Shown: positions 1-6,724, counted from the stretch's first letter. The stretch: DNA of 9,144 bases from Chloroflexota bacterium (GCA_028874675.1 JAPPJA010000487.1:1-9144), one strand, 5' to 3'. The notes: generated by a model from the sequence alone, not told the origin. A program made the numbers and translations.

Positions 1-138
1 GACTACCTGGACGCCCCCCCGTCCCGGGTTACCGCTCCCCACACGCCGGTCCCCTACAGCCGCCCCCTGGAGAATGCCTATGTGCCCAATGCGGCGCGAG
101 TTGTGGGAACAGTGCAGCGGCTGGTTGGCAGAAGCTAG
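1..138 (+). CDS. C-terminal end of E1-beta-type 2-oxoacid dehydrogenase subunit (partial)
   Basis: Frame 1 is open from the first base to a TAG at 136-138 and encodes 45 residues. The stretch D-Y-L-D-A-P-P-S-R-V-T, then P-V-P-Y-S-R-P-L-E-N-A, then a closing V-x-x-V-Q-R-L-V segment matches the typical C-terminus of thiamine-diphosphate-dependent 2-oxoacid dehydrogenase beta subunits (pyruvate, acetoin or branched-chain; PdhB/AcoB/BkdB). In that family this end belongs to the transketolase C-terminal domain of the alpha2beta2 E1 component, which decarboxylates the 2-oxoacid and passes the acyl group to E2 lipoate. The catalytic part lies left of the window, so the exact substrate cannot be told. 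No E2 gene follows: the next gene is on the opposite strand, so this is the last gene of its transcription unit. Confidence 0.75.
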   Translation, partial: DYLDAPPSRVTAPHTPVPYSRPLENAYVPNAARVVGTVQRLVGRS

Positions 139-183
139 GTACACCAGACCGGCTCAGGGTCCATCTTCCAGACAGAACCTCAT

Positions 184-235
184 GACCGGATTCGCGGGAT
201 ACAGGCATCTCACTCGCAAGTCCGGTCTCTCTCTT
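184..235 (+). terminator. Hairpin terminator after the E1-beta gene
   Basis: GACCGGA at 184-190 pairs perfectly with TCCGGTC at 221-227. The stem can be extended inward by two A-T pairs and three G-C pairs (TT-GCG with CGC-AA) with single-base bulges. A pyrimidine-rich TCTCTCTT tract follows at 226-235. A second copy of the left arm, AGACCGG at 146-152, could pair with CCGGTCT at 222-228 instead. The T tract is interrupted by C, so this is a plausible rather than perfect intrinsic terminator. It sits between two convergent genes. Confidence 0.5.
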
Positions 236-1157
236 ACTGTTCCTGCTCCTCGGTAAAGGCGGTCGTAACCACCTTTTCGTAGGGTTGCCACTGCCTGACC
301 ATCCCTGCGGCCATCAGGATTTCCTGCAAGCCCCCGTATTCATGGCGGCCCAGGTGGGGCGTGGCCGGCCATGTTCCCTGCTCCTTGTAGCGCGCGATGG
401 AGGCCGTGATCAGGTCGGGATCGGTACTCGGGAAGAAGGACTGTACAACTTCGCAGGTTTGAGCTGCCGAAGCGCCGGCAAGCCACAGCAGCGCGCTGGA
501 GTATCCGGCCACGAACCGGTGAACTGCGTCGGGGCGGCCGTTCAGGAAGGCGCTGGTGGCGGCGAATGAACTGTAGGCGATGTGGCCGTTGACCTGTCCC
601 AAGGCTACCGTGAGGTGGCCAACACCGTCGGCCAGCAACTGTTCGGCGGCCGGTTCCGGGAGGTGGATGAAGTCTGCCTGTCCCCTTTGGAAAGCCTCAA
701 TGGCCTCGTTCAGTCCCAGCCCTTGCATCAAGCTAAGGCCCTCCAGGGCAACGCCGCTGTTGCGCAGGGCATACTGGAACGAGGCCCAGGGCATGGGGGA
801 GAACCCCACGGGAATTATGGTGGAGTCAGCGAAGTCCGCCCATTGGAACGCCTCGCCGGGTTGACGGCCGATGACGAAAAACCCGTCACGGCTGTTGATT
901 TCCGCAAAGTGGCGGGGGACAACCTCGGCGCCCCAATCGGAGGCGATGATGGAGCGCATAATTCCGCTCTGGACTATATCCGCCGCGCCGTGGTTCAGCG
1001 CGCTGAGGGGATGGGGAAACTGCGAAGGACAGGTCTGGAAGTCAACGTCCAGCCCCTCCGACTCCAGGTAGCCTCCGGCCACGGCGACGTATATGGGCGT
1101 ATAGAAGACGGTGCGAAAGGTCTCCATGAGACGGAGCCGGTATCTCTCGGTGGTCAC
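234..1157 (-). CDS. NMT1/THI5-like (SsuA/TauA-type) substrate-binding protein without signal peptide
   Basis: The product is a 307-residue protein resembling periplasmic binding proteins of the NMT1/THI5 and SsuA/TauA class. Near the N-terminus P-I-Y-V-A-V-A-G-G-Y-L-E-S-E-G-L-D-V (21-38) is the usual 'x-P-x-Y-V-A-x-x-x-G-Y-F-x-x-E-G-L-D-V' motif, and A-L-N-H-G-A-A-D-I (53-61) matches the 'L-x-x-G-x-A-D' element of the same fold. The start is GTG at 1157-1155, supported by GAGGAG eight bases upstream; no in-frame Met lies just upstream. The N-terminus begins straight at the first beta strand with no signal peptide or lipobox, unlike transporter-bound relatives, and no ABC permease or ATPase gene is present. 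The CCCFC motif of true Thi5 HMP synthase is absent. It lies 121 bp downstream of the alpha/beta hydrolase on the same strand and is probably cotranscribed with it. The ligand is unknown, and a soluble cytoplasmic binding or enzymatic role is inference. Confidence 0.75.
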   Translation of the reverse strand: MTTERYRLRLMETFRTVFYTPIYVAVAGGYLESEGLDVDFQTCPSQFPHPLSALNHGAADIVQSGIMRSIIASDWGAEVVPRHFAEINSRDGFFVIGRQPGEAFQWADFADSTIIPVGFSPMPWASFQYALRNSGVALEGLSLMQGLGLNEAIEAFQRGQADFIHLPEPAAEQLLADGVGHLTVALGQVNGHIAYSSFAATSAFLNGRPDAVHRFVAGYSSALLWLAGASAAQTCEVVQSFFPSTDPDLITASIARYKEQGTWPATPHLGRHEYGGLQEILMAAGMVRQWQPYEKVVTTAFTEEQEQ

Positions 1158-1190
1158 TGTGGTTCTCCTCGGGGGAGCGTCAGGTTTTGA

Positions 1191-1245
1191 ACCCGCCTGC
1201 GGGTGGTGGGCACGAGACGGGAAGGGGGGCGCCGCAGCGCACCCC
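1191..1245 (-). other. Two GC-rich hairpins between hydrolase and binding-protein genes
   Basis: Within the 121-bp gap of the minus-strand gene pair, ACCCGC/GCGGGT at 1191-1204 is a perfect inverted repeat with almost no loop. GGGGGGCGC (1224-1232) pairs with GCGCACCCC (1237-1245) over a CGCA loop with one mismatch. Neither is followed by a T tract in either direction, so they are not ordinary intrinsic terminators. They may attenuate or stabilise the downstream part of the message. Confidence 0.3.
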
Positions 1246-1278
1246 GGTACCGACTAAAATCGTTGCGGCATTCCCTGT

Positions 1279-2079
1279 CTAGCCCTGGGGTTGGAGGAAT
1301 GCCAGCAGGGCGTCGATGAAGCCCTCAGGGTCTTCTATCTGGGGAATGTGGCCCAGCCCCGGAAGGATGGTCTTGCTGGCGTTGGCGATGTTGTTGTGGA
1401 GCAGTTCCTCGCCATCCCGGAGCATGTCCTTCTCGCCGTACATTACCAGGGTTGAAGATGCCCTGATAAGGGGCAGGCGCGAGAGGATGTCGTAGTAGGA
1501 GAGGGACTGGTGCAGGTTGCGCACCCATTCACCGGCCTGGGCCCGCGTCTCGTTGGTGGCGTCCACCCATTCCTGGCGGGGTTCGGCGAAAGTGGCCCGC
1601 TCCTTCAGCTGCTCGAGGGTGCGGGGCGACGGCATGCCGCTGGCGTCGTAGTCGGCGGCGGTGTCGGCGACTCGCTGGTTGCCTCCCCACGGGTTCCACA
1701 AAGGGCAGCCTACGAGGGCAAGTTTGTCCACGCGTTCGGGGAAGCTGGCGGCCATTTCGGTGGCCAGGCAGGCGCCCACCGAGTTGCCCACGTAGTGGCC
1801 TCGGTGAATGTTCAGGAGCTGGCAGGCATCGTCCAGGGCGCGGGCGTAATCGGGGATGTTGAAATGGCGACCGGGCTTGTCGGACTCGCCGTGGCCCAGC
1901 ATATCGAAGGCGTAACAGGTGTAGTGCTGGCTCAACCCGTCAATGACGGTATGCCAGGCCCAGGTTGAAGTACCCAGGGGATGAAGCATAACGAGGGGAA
2001 ACCCGGAGCCCTGCTTCACAAAGTGCATGCTGCCTTCCCTGGTGGGAACGCTGTCGGTCAAGTCCCTGCGGACAAACAT
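1279..2079 (-). CDS. Alpha/beta-fold hydrolase
   Basis: This 266-residue protein has the canonical alpha/beta hydrolase layout. An oxyanion-hole strand L-V-M-L-H-P-L-G-T-S (29-38) has HP where most relatives have HG. D-M-L-G-H-G-E-S-D-K-P follows at 59-69. The nucleophile elbow is G-N-S-V-G with Ser100, the acid is probably Asp218 in Y-G-E-K-D, and the catalytic His is His244 in G-L-G-H-I-P-Q-I-E-D-P. A cap domain of about 80 residues lies between the elbow and the acid. No signal peptide is visible, so it should be cytoplasmic. The ATG start is preceded by AAGGAGG five bases upstream. Family members hydrolyse esters, lactones or C-C bonds of ring-cleavage products, and the sequence alone does not fix the substrate. 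It is first in a unit with the binding-protein gene and has its own promoter at 2132-2161. Confidence 0.85.
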   Translation of the reverse strand: MFVRRDLTDSVPTREGSMHFVKQGSGFPLVMLHPLGTSTWAWHTVIDGLSQHYTCYAFDMLGHGESDKPGRHFNIPDYARALDDACQLLNIHRGHYVGNSVGACLATEMAASFPERVDKLALVGCPLWNPWGGNQRVADTAADYDASGMPSPRTLEQLKERATFAEPRQEWVDATNETRAQAGEWVRNLHQSLSYYDILSRLPLIRASSTLVMYGEKDMLRDGEELLHNNIANASKTILPGLGHIPQIEDPEGFIDALLAFLQPQG

Positions 2080-2131
2080 AGCCCCTCCTTACCCTGCGGG
2101 AGCAAAATCAAGAATCTGAAAGGTTGCCCCT

Positions 2132-2161
2132 ATCCTAGCCAGACCCTGCCCGGTATGTCAA
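2132..2161 (-). promoter_or_regulatory. Sigma70-like promoter for the hydrolase gene
   Basis: On the minus strand a perfect TTGACA (-35, 2161-2156) is followed after 18 bases by TAGGAT (-10, 2137-2132, four of six consensus bases). A transcript would start near 2125 and carry a leader of about 45 nt before the ATG at 2079, which fits the strong ribosome-binding site at the leader's end. Confidence 0.6.
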
Positions 2162-2790
2162 TTTGCGTGCCATCGACGGCAAGCACACGACACGCCAGGA
2201 TGTCCAGACCCCCTGCGGGTCTTGAAAAAATTGATTTATTGGCGAATTTGACCTCATTTTGTAGCAAGAGAACGTTGCCTGAAAGCGGCCTGCACCTGGC
2301 AATTTGAGGAGGAATTTCTTTCGCACAAAGCTATTTCTTCGAAAAATCGCCTTTTGTGAAATTTCAGGAGAGGGTCAGCTCACCTCTGGAAGCCGCTTCA
2401 AGAATCGACCAACGGGTTAGAGCGTGCCATTGGAGGAGAGCCCTATAGCGAATGCAGGATGAAAGCTACATTAGTTGAGATTCGCAGGGACATCCCTCAG
2501 GGCCAGGGCGGAAATGTTGGATGCCGCTGCCGGGTCTGCTGCCAAAACTCAGAACACGAAACGCCGGCGATGGCTTCCAGTCAATTCAGTGAATGGTAGG
2601 TGATGTTAATGCAACCACGAAAGGGGCAATTGTCACCTGGCAATGTGGACTAAAGGAAGGAATGCCACGCTTAGCAACTTTGAGGCATCCAAATCCTTAC
2701 TTGCCTGCCATGGACCGGGAGCGACCCGCTTTCTCTTCCCGCGCCGGGTTAATGCCAGCCCCAGTTTGCGCCTGAAGCCCAGGCATACCT
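2162..2790. other. About 630 bp intergenic stretch with no recognisable gene
   Basis: Between the two divergent promoters I see no convincing coding region: open frames here are short, have no ribosome-binding site and resemble nothing known. The left part (2222-2360) is AT-rich compared with the genes. It holds a small perfect hairpin, AGACCC/GGGTCT at 2206-2222, flanked by an A run. CACCTGGCAAT occurs twice as a direct repeat (2293-2303 and 2634-2644). GCCTG/CAGGC (2770-2784) forms a short hairpin before the otsA promoter region. The stretch could hold an upstream regulatory region, a decayed gene or an unknown small RNA. None of these is supported by more than its presence in otherwise compact DNA. 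Confidence 0.4.
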
Positions 2791-2795
2791 AACAT

Positions 2796-2853
2796 TTGTC
2801 AATATTTAATATATTATTTGCTTTTTGGGATATAGTGTGGCAACATATAAACT
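2796..2853 (+). promoter_or_regulatory. AT-rich promoter region of otsA
   Basis: The block 2791-2855 is strikingly AT-rich. Possible -10 elements are TATAGT (2831-2836), TATAAA (2846-2851) and TAAACT (2848-2853). The last lies 17 bases after TTGGGA (2825-2830). TTGTCA at 2796-2801 is a further -35-like hexamer but has no well-spaced partner. The exact promoter cannot be chosen by eye, but start of transcription here implies a leader of roughly 50-70 nt and argues against a TTG start at 2796 for otsA. Confidence 0.4.
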
Positions 2854-2912
2854 GCATCCAAAGTTATGCAGGGTGGTCTCTCTCTGGCTGCTCCGGCGCA
2901 GGGAAGGTGCCT

Positions 2913-4427
2913 ATGTGGACAAAAGAAGACTTACAGAGCCTGGTATATCGGCAAACCGGGGAATACCAGCTGATCATAGTATCCAATCGTCAACCATACA
3001 TTCATAACCTGGTGAATGGTGAACCTCAATCGGCCATGCCTGTGGGAGGCCTGACCAGCGCGCTGGACCCGCTGATGCAGGCCTGCGGCGGAACGTGGAT
3101 TGCCTACGGCGGGGGGCAGGGAGACCGGTACATTGTTGACAAGGACAACCGGGTTATGGTGCCGCCGGATGACCCGGCTTACTCGCTTCGGCTGGTGTGG
3201 CTGACGGAGGAAGAGGAACAGGGATACTATTACGGATTTTCCAATGAGGCGCTGTGGCCCCTTTGCCACAATGCTTACACCGAACCCATCTTCGATGCCA
3301 GGGACTGGCGCACCTACCAGTCGGTGAACCGCAAATTCGCCGACCTGGTACTGGACGAGGTAGGAGACCGGCCCGCGGTAGTGCTTACCCAGGACTATCA
3401 CCTGGCGCTGCTGCCCCAGTTTCTGCGGGAGTCGGGCGCGCCCATAGTTACCGGGCAGTTCTGGCACATCCCGTGGCCCCATTCCGAAATCTTCCGCATC
3501 TGTCCGTGGCAGGCGGAGATTGTTGAAGGGCTGCTGGGAAACAACCTGCTGGGGTTTCATATCGGAGACCACTGCAGCAACTTTATGGACACGGCTGCCC
3601 GTACTTTGCCGGTGAGAGTGGACACCGAATATAACCGTATTGACTACCGGGGAGATACAACCCTGGTGCGGCCCTTCCCCATCAGCATCGACTTCGATGA
3701 CATCTGCTCCTTTTCCGCCAGCGACGAGGTGGAGAGAGAGATGGAGCGGATTCAGGATGAGTGGGGGCTGGAGGGGAAGCTGATCGGGTTGGGAATCGAC
3801 CGGGTGGACTACACCAAGGGCATTCCCCACCGGTTCCGGGCCATCGGCCGGTTCTTCGAGAAATACCCGGAACACCTGGAAAAGGTGGTGTTCGTCCAGG
3901 CCGGCGTCCTGAGCCGCAGTGACATTGAGGCCTACCAACTGCTGGGCGAGCAGATAAACAACCTGGTCAATGACATCAACGAGCGCTACGGTCGCAACGG
4001 GTGGCAACCCATAGTTTACAAGCCCGACGACCTGCCGGCCGTTACCCTGATGGCCCTGCGGCGACTGTCCAGGTTCTGCATTGTCAGTTCCCTGCACGAC
4101 GGGATGAATCTGGTAGCCAAGGAATTCGCGGCCAGCAGGTTCGACAACGACGGTGTGCTCATACTGAGTCCCTTTGCCGGGGCGGCCCTGGAATTGACCC
4201 AGTCGCTGATAGTTAATCCTTATGCCACCGAGGAGATGGCGGAGGCCATTCGCGATGCGGTGGTTATGTCGGAAGATGAACGCCGATACCGAATGATGCA
4301 CATGAGGGCAATTGTGCGGGAGAACAATATATACAAGTGGGCAGCCCGCATACTGGTGGAGCTGATGCAGTGCGCCCGGGGTTCCGCCTTTGGCCGGTCG
4401 CGCTACGCCGCTCTTCCCCTGGGCTAA
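2913..4427 (+). CDS. otsA: Trehalose-6-phosphate synthase (GT20 family)
   Basis: Glycosyltransferase family 20 enzyme, expected to join a nucleotide-activated glucose to glucose-6-phosphate and give trehalose-6-phosphate in the cytoplasm. From the chosen ATG it has 504 residues, a normal length. Visible motifs are V-S-N-R (23-26) and the glycine loop V-G-G-L-T-S-A-L (44-51); Q-D-Y-H-L-A-L-L-P with His163 (matching OtsA His154); H-I-P-W-P-H-S-E-I-F (185-194); G-I-D-R-V-D-Y-T-K-G with Arg297 and Lys302 (phosphate binding); and L-H-D-G-M-N-L-V-A-K-E with Asp396 and Glu404. His395 stands where E. coli OtsA has Arg. The frame is open back to a TTG at 2796, but that lies in the promoter-like region, while ATG 2913 has GGGAAGG five bases upstream and fits the conserved N-terminus. 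A related specificity (glucosylglycerol-phosphate synthase) cannot be excluded by motif alone, but the otsB gene 28 bp downstream favours trehalose. Confidence 0.92.
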   Translation: MWTKEDLQSLVYRQTGEYQLIIVSNRQPYIHNLVNGEPQSAMPVGGLTSALDPLMQACGGTWIAYGGGQGDRYIVDKDNRVMVPPDDPAYSLRLVWLTEEEEQGYYYGFSNEALWPLCHNAYTEPIFDARDWRTYQSVNRKFADLVLDEVGDRPAVVLTQDYHLALLPQFLRESGAPIVTGQFWHIPWPHSEIFRICPWQAEIVEGLLGNNLLGFHIGDHCSNFMDTAARTLPVRVDTEYNRIDYRGDTTLVRPFPISIDFDDICSFSASDEVEREMERIQDEWGLEGKLIGLGIDRVDYTKGIPHRFRAIGRFFEKYPEHLEKVVFVQAGVLSRSDIEAYQLLGEQINNLVNDINERYGRNGWQPIVYKPDDLPAVTLMALRRLSRFCIVSSLHDGMNLVAKEFAASRFDNDGVLILSPFAGAALELTQSLIVNPYATEEMAEAIRDAVVMSEDERRYRMMHMRAIVRENNIYKWAARILVELMQCARGSAFGRSRYAALPLG

Positions 4428-4455
4428 ACCATTCAACAGTTACCCGCGAAACGCC

Positions 4456-5238
4456 ATGCCACACCTGCTTAACGTTTGGCCCCGGGTCAGCCAGCTGATT
4501 GCCGGGGCTTCTCACATCCTGCTGCTTTCAGATTATGACGGGACGCTGGCTCCCATCGCCGAGCGTCCGGAATTGGCGGCGCTGCCAGAGCGCTCGCGGC
4601 AGTTGCTGTCGTCGCTCCATGGGTCTGACAAAATCACCGCCGGCGTGGTAAGCGGCCGGGAACTTGCGGACCTGAAGGAAATGGTGGCCATTCCCGGCCT
4701 GGTATATGCCGGCAACCACGGAATGGAGATGGAGGGTCCGGGGTGGCAGTTCGTTCATTCGCAGGCCGGGAAACTGGCGCCGCTCCTGGCGAAACTCGGG
4801 GATGTCTTGAAAGAGGAACTGGGGAACTTTGAGGGAGTCCTGGTGGAAGGCAAGGGCCTCACCCTGAGTGTCCACTACAGGCTGACTCCCCAGTCCTTGC
4901 GGGAGGAGTTTTTCCGGTCGCTGGACTGCGCGCTGGAAGGGTTCGGAAGGGGAGATGACCTGCGGGTAACCCGGGGCAAGGAAGTGGTGGAGGTCCGCCC
5001 GAAGGTGGACTGGAACAAGGGCAAGGCAATATTGAGGGTTGCCGCATCTGCGCCGCCCGGGTCGCTTGCCATTTATTTTGGGGACGATCTGACAGACGAG
5101 GACGGATTCGCCGCCGTTCACGAACTGAACGGCATATCGGTGTTTGTGGGTCCCGCCAGGCAGCCCACCCGAGCCCTGTACCGGGTAGATGACCCCCGCG
5201 AGGTGGCGACTGCTCTGGAGCTGATCGCCCGGCTGTAG
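4456..5238 (+). CDS. otsB: Trehalose-6-phosphate phosphatase
   Basis: HAD-superfamily phosphatase that removes the phosphate from trehalose-6-phosphate, the second step after OtsA. The 260-residue product has motif I D-Y-D-G-T-L-A-P-I (nucleophile Asp26, acid/base Asp28), motif II V-V-S-G-R (Ser66), the T6PP-typical A-G-N-H-G-M-E (85-91), motif III Lys188 in W-N-K-G, and motif IV F-G-D-D-L-T-D-E-D-G-F (208-218) for Mg2+. The start at ATG 4456 gives the expected N-terminus just before motif I. The open frame extends to a TTG at 4390 inside otsA, but that extension is unconserved in appearance. No good Shine-Dalgarno precedes 4456, so translation may depend on coupling to otsA, whose stop is 28 bp upstream. 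The gene meets rpiB tail to tail with only 15 bp between, and no terminator is visible there. Confidence 0.9.
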   Translation: MPHLLNVWPRVSQLIAGASHILLLSDYDGTLAPIAERPELAALPERSRQLLSSLHGSDKITAGVVSGRELADLKEMVAIPGLVYAGNHGMEMEGPGWQFVHSQAGKLAPLLAKLGDVLKEELGNFEGVLVEGKGLTLSVHYRLTPQSLREEFFRSLDCALEGFGRGDDLRVTRGKEVVEVRPKVDWNKGKAILRVAASAPPGSLAIYFGDDLTDEDGFAAVHELNGISVFVGPARQPTRALYRVDDPREVATALELIARL

Positions 5239-5253
5239 GAGCGGGGGGAGACG

Positions 5254-5703
5254 TTATCCCTCGGTTTCTACCTGGATCAGCTTGTCCAGGCGGCGCTGGA
5301 AGCGGGGTTCGGGCATGAAGCTGGCGCCGATGAAGGAAGCAACAATTTCCTTGGACAAGTCCAGGCCGATTATCCGGGCCCCCAGGCAAATGACGTTCAT
5401 ATCGTCGTGTTCCACGCCCTGGTGGCTGCTGTAGGTATCGTGGCACAGGCCGGCGCGTACGCCCGCAATCTTGTTGGCGGTTATGCTGGCGCCAACACCG
5501 CTGCCGCAGCATATAATGCCTCGCTGGGCCTGGCCGGCCTGGATGGAGCGGGCTACTGCCGCGGCAAAGTCGGGGTAGTCGTCATCCGGGTCCAGGTCGT
5601 GGGCTCCCAGGTCGACAACCTGGTGGCCGGCAGCCTCCAGCCAGGGTTTCAGCTGTTCCTTGAGGGCGAAACCGGCATGGTCGGCGCCAATAGCAATTTG
5701 CAT
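5254..5703 (-). CDS. rpiB: Ribose-5-phosphate isomerase B (RpiB/LacAB family)
   Basis: Interconverts ribose-5-phosphate and ribulose-5-phosphate in the non-oxidative pentose phosphate pathway. The 149-residue length is typical. It opens with I-A-I-G-A-D-H-A-G (3-11, substrate-binding Asp8-His9). It carries G-I-I-C-C-G-S-G-V-G-A-S (62-73) with catalytic-base Cys66, followed by A-N-K, then E-H-D-D-M-N-V with His99, and L-G-A-R (107-110). The ATG at 5703-5701 has GGAG eight bases upstream. It is divergent from the HAD gene, and their promoters share the 5704-5947 gap. Some RpiB-family members act on allose- or galactose-6-phosphate; the conserved Cys66/His99 pair favours the ribose enzyme, but this is not proven. 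Confidence 0.92.
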   Translation of the reverse strand: MQIAIGADHAGFALKEQLKPWLEAAGHQVVDLGAHDLDPDDDYPDFAAAVARSIQAGQAQRGIICCGSGVGASITANKIAGVRAGLCHDTYSSHQGVEHDDMNVICLGARIIGLDLSKEIVASFIGASFMPEPRFQRRLDKLIQVETEG

Positions 5704-5745
5704 TTTCTTTGCTCCGCGGCGGGCGTGGGCCCCTGTCTGGAAATC

Positions 5746-5774
5746 AGCATAGAATGAAACAGGTTGGAGAGCAA
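5746..5774 (-). promoter_or_regulatory. Possible rpiB promoter
   Basis: On the minus strand TTGCTC (5774-5769) is followed after 17 bases by TATGCT (5751-5746). Spacing is ideal, but the -35 matches consensus only in TTG. It would give a leader of about 35 nt before the rpiB ATG. Confidence 0.35.
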
Positions 5775-5813
5775 GGGGCTTTATTCGGTCCGAATGGGTA
5801 TATTGTTACACGA

Positions 5814-5842
5814 TTCACAAGAGTTGCGGGCTATGCTAGAAT
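5814..5842 (+). promoter_or_regulatory. Extended -10 promoter of the HAD / selenoprotein unit
   Basis: TTCACA (5814-5819, five of six -35 bases), a 17-base spacer and TAGAAT (5837-5842, five of six -10 bases), with TG one base before the -10 (5834-5835). Transcription would start near 5849 and leave a leader of about 100 nt before the HAD gene. This is among the best promoters in the window, and no other is visible before the selenoprotein gene. Confidence 0.6.
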
Positions 5843-5947
5843 GCGCTAACTGAAGCGAGCCCGGAGCAAATACTCTATGGCATGTTTCATTGAAACCGCA
5901 AATAATTACTGGAATCGGCCAGGGAGCCGGGAGTTAGATTCCTCCGG

Positions 5948-6724
5948 ATGATTAAGGCCGTATTTTTTGACTTCTATAACACCCTGGTACGTTTCTGGCC
6001 GCCCCTGGACCAGATTCAGCAGGCCGCGTGCCTGGAATTCGGGTTCAGGCTGGAGACCGAGGCCCTGAATTACGGTTACTCGGTGGCGGACGTTTACTTC
6101 AACCGGGAGAACGAAATCAAGCCCCTCGCCACCCGGACGGAAGAGGAACGCCTGGAATTCTTTTCCGGCTACGAGCAGATTCTCCTGGAACATGCCGGAC
6201 TTTCGGTGACCCACGGGTTGGCCAGGCAAATCTGGCAGATAGCAATCAGTGTCCCCAAGGATTTTATTGTCTTCGATGAGACCCTGGGTTCGCTGGAACG
6301 GCTGAAGGGCAAGGGCTATCGCCTAGGCGTTCTGACTAACCTGAGACGGGACATGGACCAGCTGTGCGAAGAACTGAAGCTGGCTCCCTACGTGGACTTC
6401 TGCCTGACATCCTCGGATGTAGGTGCCGAAAAGCCGGACCCGGCCATTTTTGTTGCCGCCCTGGAGAAGGCCGGGGTCAAGCCGGCCGAAGCCGTTCACG
6501 TCGGTGACCAGCCTCGCTCCGACCTGGTGGGCGCTCGCGGCGCGGGCCTTCATGCCGTGCTGCTGGACCGCGGGAACTGGCATGAGGCTGTGGACAACAC
6601 GGTAAGGGTTGCCAGTCTCCAGGAGCTGGAAGACTTGCTGGTAAACGCCCCTGAGTCCCTCCAGGCCAGCCGGAAGGAGTCCGGAACCCCTTCCTTCTAC
6701 CCCGACGAGCAGGCTGCGGAATAG
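5948..6724 (+). CDS. HAD-superfamily hydrolase, subfamily IA
   Basis: A 258-residue cytoplasmic HAD-fold protein with a helical C1-type cap between motifs I and II. Motif I is V-F-F-D-F-Y-N-T-L-V with nucleophile Asp8. The residue two places on is Tyr10, not the Asp of classical phosphatases; this Asp-x-Tyr form is also seen in 2-haloacid dehalogenases and REG-2-like proteins. Motif II is L-T-N-L (129-132), motif III Lys162 in E-K-P-D-P-A-I-F, and motif IV H-V-G-D-Q-P-R-S-D (184-192), which is phosphatase-like. Substrate is unknown. The last 25 residues look disordered. ATG 5948 is the natural start; the nearest SD-like GGGAG (5929-5933) lies in a hairpin touching the start codon. The gene is probably cotranscribed with the selenoprotein gene 94 bp downstream. 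A GAGCT/AGCTC hairpin (6740-6764) lies between them without a T tract. Confidence 0.85.
   Translation: MIKAVFFDFYNTLVRFWPPLDQIQQAACLEFGFRLETEALNYGYSVADVYFNRENEIKPLATRTEEERLEFFSGYEQILLEHAGLSVTHGLARQIWQIAISVPKDFIVFDETLGSLERLKGKGYRLGVLTNLRRDMDQLCEELKLAPYVDFCLTSSDVGAEKPDPAIFVAALEKAGVKPAEAVHVGDQPRSDLVGARGAGLHAVLLDRGNWHEAVDNTVRVASLQELEDLLVNAPESLQASRKESGTPSFYPDEQAAE

Noticed and set aside
582..1190. 202-codon plus-strand frame, with other plus-strand frames at 285-569 and 1510-1968
   Set aside because: All are opposite to the well-supported binding-protein and hydrolase genes and show the skewed composition typical of antisense frames in GC-rich DNA.
2593..2775. 60-codon frame in the intergenic region as a small protein
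   Set aside because: No ribosome-binding site, no hydrophobic or structured pattern, and no resemblance to known small proteins.
2796..2912. 39-residue N-terminal extension of otsA from TTG 2796, with a hydrophobic-looking beginning
   Set aside because: The region is AT-rich and promoter-like, the start is TTG without a binding site, and GT20 enzymes begin close to the V-S-N-R strand reached from ATG 2913.
2931..4436. 501-codon open frame on the minus strand
   Set aside because: It is an exact antisense shadow of otsA, which has all GT20 motifs. The antisense product shows low-complexity Gly/His/Gln/Val-rich sequence, no domain, and no ribosome-binding site at its start.
4859..5512. 217-codon minus-strand frame across the otsB/rpiB junction
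   Set aside because: It overlaps both real genes, is Arg/Pro-rich and has no motif. The otsB and rpiB frames have complete catalytic motifs.
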